From: CBDDRG01 sp051306415
GTDB taxonomy: Bacteria; Pseudomonadota; Gammaproteobacteria; Pseudomonadales; Porticoccaceae
Assembly (NCBI GenBank): GCA_051306415.1
Contig: JBPPNE010000060.1
Location: 1-49,444, forward strand
Direction of reading: 5' to 3'
Length of the DNA stretch: 49,444 nucleotides
The number at the start of each line of letters is the position of its first letter. The first letter of the stretch is position 1. This document shows positions 26,775 to 34,163 of this stretch, piece after piece. The position numbers and the translations under genes were made by a program. The notes beneath the pieces were generated by a model. That model was not told the origin of the DNA and searched no databases. It saw only the letters and a list, made by a program, of their open reading frames with translations.

Positions 26775-28232
26775 TTACTCGTTGTCGAGCCGCTGGCGGA
26801 GGGTTTCGTTCACCTGTTGCGGATTCGCCTGCCCCTTGGACAGCCTCATCACCTGGCCGACAAAAAAGCCGAACATCTTTGCGCGCTTGCTCTCATCTGC
26901 ACCGCAGTAGCTGGCGACCTGCTGGGGATTGGCGGCGATGGCCTGATCCACCAGCGCCGCAATCGCACCGCTGTCGGACACCTGCTGCAGGCCGCGCGCG
27001 GCGATGATCGCATCGGGATCGCCCTCGCCCTCCCAGACCGCGGCGAACACCTGCTTCGCCTGGCTGTTGGAGACAGTGTTGTCCTTGATCCGCGCGATCA
27101 AGGTTGCCAACTGCGCGGGAGTCACCGGGCAGTGTTCGATACCCGTGTCGTCCGCATTCAGCCGCGCCGACAGCTCGCCCATGATCCAGTTGGCCGCGAT
27201 CTTGGCGTCGCCGCACTGCTTCGCGGCGGTTTCAAAAAAATTCGCCATCGCCGCGCTGTCGCCGAGCTGGTTGGCATCGTAGGCCGACAGCCCGTACAGC
27301 GCGACAAAACGCTGCTCCCGCGCATCGGGCAGCTCCGGCAGGCTCGCGCGCACCGCGTCGATGTATACTTCGTCGATAACCAGAGGCAACAGATCGGGGC
27401 AGGGGAAATAGCGGTAGTCGTTAGCCTCCTCCTTGCTGCGCATGGCCCGGGCGATGTGCCGGTCGCCGTCGTAGAGGCGGGTCTCCTGTTTGATTTTACC
27501 GCCATCCTCCAGCACCTCAATCTGGCGCGCGACCTCCAGTTCGATGGCCCGCTCCATGAACCGGAAGGAGTTCAGGTTCTTGGTCTCGGTGCGGGTGCCC
27601 AAGGGGGCGCCGGGGCGGCGCACTGAGATATTCACATCGAAGCGCATGGAGCCCTGCGACATCTCGCCATCGCAGATGCCCAACGAAGTCACAATGGCAT
27701 GGAGCTTTTTGGCGAACGCCACGGCCTCCTCAGCACTGCGCAAGTCTGGCTCGGAGACGATTTCGATCAGCGGGGTGCCGGCGCGGTTGAGATCAATGCC
27801 AGTCATCCCGCGCCCCAGGCCACCAAAGCCCTCGTGCACCGACTTGCCGGCGTCCTCTTCCAGGTGGGCGTGGTGAATGCGAATCCGCTTGCTGGTGCCA
27901 TCGGCCAGCCCAATATCCACATAACCGGGGCCGACGATGGGCTTTTCCAACTGAGTGATCTGGTACGCCTTGGGCAGATCCGGGTAAAAATAATTCTTGC
28001 GCTCGAACAGCGACACCGGGCGAATCTCGGCGTGCACCGCGAGGCCAAACATCACCGCCATGCGCACGGCTTCGGCGTTCAGCACCGGCAGCGTACCCGG
28101 CATCGCCAGATCGATCGCACAGGCCTGGGTATTCGGCTCCGCGCCAAAAGCGGTGCTGGCGCCGGAAAAAATCTTCGAGCGGGTGGCCAGTTGCGTGTGA
28201 ACCTCTAGGCCAATCACGGTTTCCCATGCCAT
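26775..28232 (-). CDS. gatB: Asp-tRNA(Asn)/Glu-tRNA(Gln) amidotransferase subunit B
   Basis: GatB is the tRNA-binding kinase subunit of GatCAB, which converts misacylated Glu-tRNA(Gln) and Asp-tRNA(Asn). The start ATG 28232 gives the canonical MAWETVIGLEVHTQLATRSK and follows GAAGG; the longer open frame upstream is not coding-like. Signature blocks are YFYPDLPKAYQITQ, EEDAGKSVHEG, DLNRAGTPLIEIVSEPDLRS and YRYFPCPDLLPL. The C-terminal GatB/YqeY domain is complete. The usual partners gatC and gatA are not upstream; that side is a 400-bp gap followed by arsI on the other strand. Confidence 0.96.
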   Translation of the reverse strand: MAWETVIGLEVHTQLATRSKIFSGASTAFGAEPNTQACAIDLAMPGTLPVLNAEAVRMAVMFGLAVHAEIRPVSLFERKNYFYPDLPKAYQITQLEKPIVGPGYVDIGLADGTSKRIRIHHAHLEEDAGKSVHEGFGGLGRGMTGIDLNRAGTPLIEIVSEPDLRSAEEAVAFAKKLHAIVTSLGICDGEMSQGSMRFDVNISVRRPGAPLGTRTETKNLNSFRFMERAIELEVARQIEVLEDGGKIKQETRLYDGDRHIARAMRSKEEANDYRYFPCPDLLPLVIDEVYIDAVRASLPELPDAREQRFVALYGLSAYDANQLGDSAAMANFFETAAKQCGDAKIAANWIMGELSARLNADDTGIEHCPVTPAQLATLIARIKDNTVSNSQAKQVFAAVWEGEGDPDAIIAARGLQQVSDSGAIAALVDQAIAANPQQVASYCGADESKRAKMFGFFVGQVMRLSKGQANPQQVNETLRQRLDNE

Positions 28233-28638
28233 GCGTACTGCTACCTTCAATCGGTGGGGCGGTTTTGTGGGGGTGAGGCGCCGGCTATGTCGGCGGAGAA
28301 GGCAACCTTTGCACCGGCTGACTCCATCAATGCATGAACCCATCAACACCTGAGTCCGTCCGGCTAGCCACTATGCTAGGGCGACGTGGCGGGCCGCACA
28401 AGTGCACGCCATCCTGCCATGGGCGCGGGGCGCCCGCTTGAGAGCGGCCCATCTTCAGTGTGAATACAGCGCTTCGGGAAAGGATCGCAGGTACGAAAGT
28501 CTTTTTTGCGCTGGTCTAGGATAGACCGTTGTGAGAGAACGGCGCGGGCTTACACACTCTGCGACCATTTGCCAAGTCTCCCGTCTATACAAGAGCATCC
28601 AACAGGATGCGCCATCAACTTTTCACGGGGGATCCAAC
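28233..28638. promoter_or_regulatory. divergent intergenic region gatB / arsI with a dyad
   Basis: About 400 bp. A dyad GGTCTA-GGA-TAGACC lies at 28513-28527, 111 bp before arsI, and could be a repressor site for the arsI-sigma pair. No ArsR gene is adjacent. I found no remnant of gatA in the segment next to gatB. Confidence 0.35.
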
Positions 28639-29145
28639 ATGAAACGCTTTCACGTCCATATCGCCGTCGATGATCTCGCCACCAGCATTGCCTTCTACCG
28701 CAAGCTCTTTGGGGCTGCGCCGTCCAAGCAGCAACCAGACTACGCCAAGTGGATGCTTGAGGATCCGCGCCTGAATTTCGCCATCTCTTCGCGCGGGCAC
28801 GCGGCTGGCGTCAATCACTTTGACATGCAAGCCGATTCCCTCGAAGAGCTGGCGGGGCTCAAGGCGCTCGCCGATGATGCGTCCGGAGGCACGACGCTCG
28901 ACCAAGGCGAGGCTGCCTGCTGCTACGCCAGGAGCGAAAAACACTGGACGACCGATCCACAGGGCGTCGCCTGGGAGCACTTCCTGACAATGGCCGATGC
29001 AGTGGCCTTTGGTGAAGATACCGTCACGCAGGCAGGGGCTTGCTGTATTCCCTTGCACTCATCGGAACCCCCTGTATCCTCAGAGCCTGAGGCCTGCTGC
29101 GCCCAGCGGGAGGCAGCTCAGGGCCAAGCGCAGTGCTGCGATTGA
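28639..29145 (+). CDS. arsI: ArsI/CadI-type C-As lyase (VOC superfamily)
   Basis: A 168-residue vicinal-oxygen-chelate dioxygenase. ArsI breaks the carbon-arsenic bond of trivalent organoarsenicals such as methylarsenite. The family hallmark, a vicinal cysteine pair, is in QGEAACCYARSEKHW, followed by DPQGVAWEHF with the iron-binding glutamate; the first metal histidine is in MKRFHVHIAVDD. The C-terminus is cysteine-rich (ACCIP, EACC, QCCD), common in ArsI. ATG 28639 follows ACGGGGGA; upstream in-frame codons are not family-like. It is coupled to the next gene. Confidence 0.88.
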   Translation: MKRFHVHIAVDDLATSIAFYRKLFGAAPSKQQPDYAKWMLEDPRLNFAISSRGHAAGVNHFDMQADSLEELAGLKALADDASGGTTLDQGEAACCYARSEKHWTTDPQGVAWEHFLTMADAVAFGEDTVTQAGACCIPLHSSEPPVSSEPEACCAQREAAQGQAQCCD

Positions 29146-29156
29146 GGTCGCCCATC

Positions 29157-29774
29157 ATGCTACAACCGTCCGATGAAGACCTGGGTGCTGCCTTTTCGCG
29201 GTTACAGCAAAGCCTGCGCAGCTATCTGCGCAGGCGTATTTCCGACCCGACACAGGCAGAGGATTTGCTACAGGACGTCTTTGTCAAAGCACTGGTAGCG
29301 GATCGCGCAGGTCGCCGGATCGACAATCTAACCGGCTGGCTCTCCGCGGTCGCTCGTACAACCCTGGTTGATTACTACCGCACCACTGGCGCGCCGACGC
29401 AGTCGCTTGACGAGAACATCCCAGCCAGTGAACTGGACGATTTGAAGCTACATGAAGAGATATCCGACTGCCTGAAGCCGTTCATGGCGCGGCTTCCGCC
29501 GATCTACCGGGATACGCTCATCGCCACTGATATCGACGGCGCAACGATGCGTTCATTGGCTGAGAAGCAAAAGGTCTCAATGTCCGCGGTCAAGAGCCGG
29601 GCAGCTCGAGCGCGCGGGATGCTGAAGGAGAAACTGCTAGAATGTTGCGATGTCGAAATGACTGATGGCTTGGTGAGTGACTACCATCACAAGTCCGCTG
29701 CGCGTTGTGGTGGGAAATGCGTGCCACCTGTCATTCCAACGGACGCGATAGTTGTTCCTCAGGTGGGCGCATAA
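29157..29774 (+). CDS. SigZ-like ECF RNA polymerase sigma factor
   Basis: A 205-residue ECF sigma factor of the SigZ type. Region 2 covers FSRLQQSLRSYLRRRI and QAEDLLQDVFVKAL; the linker has WLSAVARTTLVDYYR; region 4 (about residues 105-155) has LPPIYRDTLIATDIDG and KQKVSMSAVKSRAARAR, the helix-turn-helix. The C-terminus carries a cysteine-containing extension (ECCDVE and RCGGKC), which may bind metal or thiols. The start is ATG 29157 with GAGGT upstream; the arsI stop is 11 bp before it. An in-frame GTG further upstream is less likely. No anti-sigma gene is adjacent. Confidence 0.85.
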   Translation: MLQPSDEDLGAAFSRLQQSLRSYLRRRISDPTQAEDLLQDVFVKALVADRAGRRIDNLTGWLSAVARTTLVDYYRTTGAPTQSLDENIPASELDDLKLHEEISDCLKPFMARLPPIYRDTLIATDIDGATMRSLAEKQKVSMSAVKSRAARARGMLKEKLLECCDVEMTDGLVSDYHHKSAARCGGKCVPPVIPTDAIVVPQVGA

Positions 29775-30109
29775 CGTTAGTCCCCAAGGTTTATTGGACC
29801 TCCTGAACAGGCAATCAATGCGTGTTTCCAGGGGTCGCGGGGCAGGGGATGGGGACAGCGTGGTAGCCGGGCGCATAACTTCACGCCAATGCCGATGGCG
29901 CGGTGATGGAGCGAGCCCCTTGCACCACAAGTGGCCCCACGCCTACAGCCTCAATCAACTCACGCGCCAGGGAGAACCGCAGACCCATGCATCGGCGCCG
30001 CTGCGCGAGCAGCAGAACGAGGGATCACCGCTTACCGCACAGGCCGCCCACTCCATCGAGCTAGGGCCGCATTCGAAACCCTGAAACAACTCGGTAGCGA
30101 ACAAAACAC
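29775..30109. other. intergenic region between sigma factor and ABC exporter
   Basis: About 335 bp with several short open frames but no recognisable protein. No clear terminator for the sigma gene or promoter for the ABC gene was seen. This may be a junction between the arsenic module and the lipid cluster. Confidence 0.4.
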
Positions 30110-31801
30110 ATGCGTATCCTGCTTGCCTTTGGCCGCGCCTATCCGGCACGCACACTGCTGATGTTGCTCAACCTGCTGTTGGCCGGCGTCGCCGAAGGCG
30201 TTGGCCTTTCCACTGTACTGCCGCTGGTGTCTGTCGCGCTGAAGGAAACCAGCGACTCAGGCTTTGCCAAAAATGTGGTCGCCGCACTCCATACGGTGGG
30301 GCTGGAACCCACGGTTGGGACTTTGCTGGCCGTCATCGTGGTCGGCATGGTCCTCAGCAACCTGATGATCCTGCTCGCCAATCGCCAAGCCGGCTACGCC
30401 GTCGCCCAGGTTGCCACTGACCTGCGCCTGGAGTTGATCGAAGCCTTGCTGAAAAGCCGTTGGGAGTACTACCTGAGCCAGCCCACCGGGGCGCTCGCCA
30501 ATGCGGTGGCCAGCGACTCCTTCCGCGCCGCCACCAGTTACGAGCACGCCACCAATGTACTGGCGTTGGCGTCCCAGGCCAGCGTCTATGCGGTCATTGC
30601 GCTGTTGGTGTCCTGGCAGGCCGGAATGGCGTCACTGCTGATCGGGGCGCTGCTGCTGTTTGCGCTGCGCCGCCTGGTTGGATCTTCACGGCGCGCGGGC
30701 AAAAAGCAGACCCTGCTGATGCGCGATTTACTGGCGCACCTGACCGACGTGTTGGGGTCGGTGAAACCCCTGAAGGCGATGGCGCGGCAGGGCGTCTCCG
30801 AATCGTTGTTGCGCCGTCAGAACGCGAAACTCAATCGCGCGATGCAGCGGGAAGTGCTCAGCCGCGAGGCGCTGCGCGCATTGCAGGAGCCGATGTTGGC
30901 GATTCTCGCCGCCGCCGGACTCTACCTCGCGCTGGTGACCTGGCAGCTGCCGCTGGCGTCGGTGATGGTGATCACTTTCCTGCTGCTACGCGTGCTCGGC
31001 CTGCTGCAGAAGGCCCAGCAGCGCTACCATCGGATGGCCGGAGCCGAGAGCGGCTACTGGGCGCTGCGAGACACGATCCAGGAAGCGCAGCGGCAAGCCG
31101 AGCCGGCCAGTGGCGGCATTGCGCCCAGCCTGCAGCGCGAGATCCGCTTTGAGCAGGTCCGTTTCGACTATGGTGGCCGAGCCGTGCTGCGCGACCTCAA
31201 TCTGACCCTGCCCGCGGGCTCTTTCACCAGTCTGGTGGGGCCCTCCGGCGCCGGCAAGACCACCATCCTCGACCTGCTGTGCGCGCTGCTGACACCGCAA
31301 TCCGGACGGATCCTCATCGACGGTGTGCCGTTGGCGACTTTGGACCGGCACCAGTGGCGCCGCCTGATTGGTTATGTGCCACAGGAGACCCTGCTGCTGC
31401 ACGACAGCATTCTGGCCAATGTCACGCTGGGCGATCCGGCGCTGACCGCCGCCGACGCCGAGCGCGCCCTGCGCCAGGCCGGCGCCTGGGAGTTCATTGA
31501 ACCCCTGCCGGAGGGTATGCAGACGGTGGTGGGCGAGCGCGGTGGGCGGTTCTCCGGCGGCCAGCGCCAGCGCCTGGTGATTGCGCGCGCGCTGGCCAAC
31601 GCGCCCCAGTTGCTGATTCTGGACGAAGCCACCAGTGCGCTGGATCCAGAGGCGGAAGCCGCCATCAGCGCGACACTGAAGGCACTGACGCCGGAGCTGA
31701 CGGTGATTGCGGTGTCGCACCGGCCGGCGCTGATCGAGGTCGCGGATCAGATCTATCGCCTGAGTGAAGGTAAGCTTTCGCTAGGAACCTGTCGGACTTA
31801 A
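30110..31801 (+). CDS. MsbA-type ABC exporter (fused permease and ATPase)
   Basis: A 563-residue half-transporter. Six membrane helices occupy about residues 1-300, starting with a segment around RTLLMLLNLLLAGVAEGVGL. The ATPase follows: Walker A GPSGAGKT near residue 378, signature FSGGQRQRL near 482, Walker B LLILDEAT near 502, and the switch histidine in AVSHRP. Such dimers export lipids, peptides or drugs; MsbA flips lipid A. Its place beside a sphingolipid cluster suggests a lipid substrate, which is inference. The last five residues and the TAA stop lie in the left repeat of the mobile-like element, so the native C-terminus has probably been altered. Confidence 0.88.
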   Translation: MRILLAFGRAYPARTLLMLLNLLLAGVAEGVGLSTVLPLVSVALKETSDSGFAKNVVAALHTVGLEPTVGTLLAVIVVGMVLSNLMILLANRQAGYAVAQVATDLRLELIEALLKSRWEYYLSQPTGALANAVASDSFRAATSYEHATNVLALASQASVYAVIALLVSWQAGMASLLIGALLLFALRRLVGSSRRAGKKQTLLMRDLLAHLTDVLGSVKPLKAMARQGVSESLLRRQNAKLNRAMQREVLSREALRALQEPMLAILAAAGLYLALVTWQLPLASVMVITFLLLRVLGLLQKAQQRYHRMAGAESGYWALRDTIQEAQRQAEPASGGIAPSLQREIRFEQVRFDYGGRAVLRDLNLTLPAGSFTSLVGPSGAGKTTILDLLCALLTPQSGRILIDGVPLATLDRHQWRRLIGYVPQETLLLHDSILANVTLGDPALTAADAERALRQAGAWEFIEPLPEGMQTVVGERGGRFSGGQRQRLVIARALANAPQLLILDEATSALDPEAEAAISATLKALTPELTVIAVSHRPALIEVADQIYRLSEGKLSLGTCRT

Positions 31802-31941
31802 GCGTCCGTAGCGAGGGAACGTCCGATTTGAGGCAGATTTTGTGCAAACTTGCGGCGAATAGTGGGGGCTATTCAACAAGAATTTGCACAAAATATAACC
31901 GAATTCAGCTTTTCCACAGTAGGACAGCCTTAAGTCCGACA
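31790..31941. mobile_element. MITE-like element with 13-bp terminal inverted repeats
   Basis: The ends are perfect inverted repeats: TGTCGGACTTAAG (31790-31802) and CTTAAGTCCGACA (31929-31941). Inside is a large interrupted palindrome: ATTTTGTGCAAA (31837-31848) with TTTGCACAAAAT (31883-31894), and GAATAG (31857-31862) with CTATTC (31869-31874) around TGGGGG. The 152-bp element has no coding capacity, so it is non-autonomous. No convincing target-site duplication was seen. Its family is unknown to me. Confidence 0.8.
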
Positions 31942-32221
31942 AGCTCTAGCTTGAGCCGCCGCCACGAACACCTCAATCGGCGGCCTCGGTAGCAACGGTC
32001 AATGTATCTCGTTCGTCCTCGAAGAGGTTTTCGTCATAAAGACCTTTCTGTGGCGGGCTCGCGGTCGTGGATGAGGCTCTTTCGATACCGCATATCGGCG
32101 TTGTACGTTTACAGGTACGGGTAGATGCTTGTGCTTGCGGGGATATGCTTTCCTCCGTTGCGGCCTCTTTCACGATTGGACCGTCATCGTCGCGCGCCTC
32201 ACCGTGGTCGCCCGCGCGTGG
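31942..32221. other. spacer between the MITE-like element and the Tam41-like gene
   Basis: About 280 bp. A minus-strand frame is open from the downstream end of the Tam41-like stop to 31973, encoding an acidic C-terminal part (YDENLFEDERDTLTVATEAA) that I do not recognise. It could be a gene ruin or chance. Confidence 0.35.
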
Positions 32222-33181
32222 TCAACGCAAGCGCCGCTCCCGCAGCAGGCGCCAGAGCAGGGGCCAGCCGAAAATCAGCGGATGCCGCCTAAGTCGCGGT
32301 GTCACCTCGATCGGCTGACCGGTGTGCCGCTCCAGTTTCCAGGCGAGGTAGTCGACGCCATTGTCGAAAGTCAGCACTGACTTCATCAACCTCGCCACGT
32401 GCAGCGGGCGCCCTTGCAGCCGCCGCAGCCGCCAGCGCAGGCGCCCCTGCCGACGTTCTGCCGGCAGCAGTCGATTGTGGTAGTCGCCGACTTCAACGGG
32501 CTGAATGCCCGCGACCGCCGGCGCAGCGGCGGCCGTCAGGCGGTCGAAATACGCCGCGTCCTGGCGCACCAGCTGCGCCGGCCGGCCGGGCGCCTCTGGC
32601 CGCAGTTCAGTTCCGTAGCTCAACGCCAGCCCGCAACGCCAGATCGCCTCCGCACCGAAGCGGTCGGGCATGCACGGCAAGGTCTGGCGCAGCAGCATCA
32701 CAACCGCTTGTGCAAGCGCCCCGTACACGCGCTCGCGGACGCCGTCGTCGCGACTGTAAACCAGTCGCGACGGCTGGGCGAAGCGCCCCCACACATAGCT
32801 CTGGAACCAGCGGCCGGCGCCAGCCTCGAAATCCGCCAACGACAGCACCGCGTACTTGGCCTGTATTGCGCGGCGCGTGGCGGTGCGCGTCTGCAAGAGA
32901 AACACATTGGGCGGCAGGCAGGCGTTGGCGGTCCGCAGCACCCGGCTTTGATAGGCGTCGGAATAACGGTCGACCAACACGTAGAGGTCCACCAGGCCGT
33001 CGGTGGGATCGCCACTGCGCAGGCAGGAGCCGTAGAACAATACCGCCGCCAAGGTATCACCGAAGCGGGCTCGCACCTGATCGCACAGGATTTGTAGCTC
33101 CGGCGCCACCGGTCTTTCACATTGCCGCCCGATTTCCGCGAGCACTGCGGGAAGCGGTGGGGCTGGCGACGAGGCCGTCAT
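32222..33181 (-). CDS. Tam41-like CTP:lipid-phosphate cytidylyltransferase (candidate)
   Basis: A 319-residue protein resembling Tam41, the soluble-type phosphatidate cytidylyltransferase that makes CDP-diacylglycerol. The nucleotidyltransferase motif is FYGSCLRSGDPTDG followed by LVDLYVLVD (G51, S52, D65). Downstream, IQAKYAVLSLADF and YVWGRFAQPSRLVY match the Tam41 blocks with conserved lysine and GRxxxP. No membrane helix is evident. It is the last gene of a minus-strand run after a lipid kinase (10-bp gap) and a CDP-alcohol phosphatidyltransferase, so its substrate is probably the kinase product, a lipid phosphate such as ceramide-1-phosphate. The substrate is inference; similarity to Tam41 was judged by eye. 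Confidence 0.6.
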   Translation of the reverse strand: MTASSPAPPLPAVLAEIGRQCERPVAPELQILCDQVRARFGDTLAAVLFYGSCLRSGDPTDGLVDLYVLVDRYSDAYQSRVLRTANACLPPNVFLLQTRTATRRAIQAKYAVLSLADFEAGAGRWFQSYVWGRFAQPSRLVYSRDDGVRERVYGALAQAVVMLLRQTLPCMPDRFGAEAIWRCGLALSYGTELRPEAPGRPAQLVRQDAAYFDRLTAAAAPAVAGIQPVEVGDYHNRLLPAERRQGRLRWRLRRLQGRPLHVARLMKSVLTFDNGVDYLAWKLERHTGQPIEVTPRLRRHPLIFGWPLLWRLLRERRLR

Positions 33182-33191
33182 CGTCCGCTCG

Positions 33192-34163
33192 TCAGAAGGC
33201 CAGGAAACGCAGTGGCGCGGTGGCCGAGATCCGCAGCGGCGAAGCGGCCTTGAAACACTCGCCGTCGAGCACGAAGTCGTCGATCCCGGTCAGGCTCAGC
33301 GTCTGCAGGTTGCGGCTGACGTAGCCGTCGGGCTCACGGGCGGTAGCCGCCCCACGCCCGCGCACGATGGCGGCGAACGTCCGCCATAGCCGTCGCGGGC
33401 GATGCGCGACGGCAGTGAAGTGGATGGGCGCCGGCGCCGCGCCCCAGTACGGCCGGCTACCCAGCAGCAGCCGATCCAGCGTGGAAGCCAGCACCAGCAG
33501 CCAATCACCTTGCCAGCGGGCGGCGTCGCCCTCAATGTGAACCTGACTGGTCGGCAGCAATGGATGCGGCCGGTTGCGCAGCAGCGCCACCAGCATGCGA
33601 CCGAACGTCAGCACCGGCCCCAGGCCGCCGCGCACACCGGCGCCACGCACGCGCTGCTGGAAATAGCGCACGCCGCTGTGAATGGCGCCGGTGCCGAAGA
33701 ACATGGCATATTCGGTGTCGATACCCTTGATACCGTCGACGCGCAGGACCGCCCGCTGGGTCAGGGTCGGCTCAGCGCCGTTGCCACGCCGCCAGCGCGC
33801 CAAGGCGCGCAGCGCCGCCTGCGGTCGCCGCCGCGCTCCCAGATCCACCGCGCTCATGTTGGTGGTACCGGCGGGGATCACCAACAGGGGTGGCGGCTGG
33901 GCCGACGCTTCCCGCAGCAGTGCTGTCAGCACCGCTTGCAGCGTACCGTCGCCGCCCACTACCACCAGCAGCTCCGTCGTCGCTGCCGGCATGCTCCGCA
34001 GCGCCGATGCGACGTCCTCGGGCCGGCGGGTCTCGTGCAGATCGGCTCCCGGCACGTCCGCCGCCAGCCGTCGCAGCACGGCGAGCCGACGGCGGACGCG
34101 GCCACTGTTAGGATTGAGCAGTATGCCGATGCGCCCGCCAGCGCGGCTCGGCAGGTCAGACAT
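33192..34163 (-). CDS. DAG-kinase-fold lipid kinase, candidate ceramide kinase
   Basis: A 323-residue member of the diacylglycerol-kinase catalytic family. The nucleotide site is VVVGGDGT (residues 67-74); the substrate loop is IPAGTTNMSA, and the C-terminal DDFVLDGECF carries the usual DGE. In Caulobacter a kinase of this fold in the sphingolipid locus (CpgB) phosphorylates ceramide. The same role is proposed here because of the linked spt, acpR, cerR and aasR genes. ATG 34163 overlaps the upstream stop by eight bases; an earlier TTG is less likely. Sphingosine or diacylglycerol are alternative substrates. Confidence 0.75.
   Translation of the reverse strand: MSDLPSRAGGRIGILLNPNSGRVRRRLAVLRRLAADVPGADLHETRRPEDVASALRSMPAATTELLVVVGGDGTLQAVLTALLREASAQPPPLLVIPAGTTNMSAVDLGARRRPQAALRALARWRRGNGAEPTLTQRAVLRVDGIKGIDTEYAMFFGTGAIHSGVRYFQQRVRGAGVRGGLGPVLTFGRMLVALLRNRPHPLLPTSQVHIEGDAARWQGDWLLVLASTLDRLLLGSRPYWGAAPAPIHFTAVAHRPRRLWRTFAAIVRGRGAATAREPDGYVSRNLQTLSLTGIDDFVLDGECFKAASPLRISATAPLRFLAF

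Noticed and set aside
29755..29885. GCATAACGTTAG and a later GCATAAC resembling integron attC core sites
   Set aside because: Only short core-like words are present; no paired R and L boxes with the long imperfect stem of attC, and no integrase nearby.
31973..32173. 66-codon frame as a transposase remnant linked to the MITE-like element
   Set aside because: No DDE or other transposase motif could be recognised, so it is only noted as unrecognised spacer sequence.
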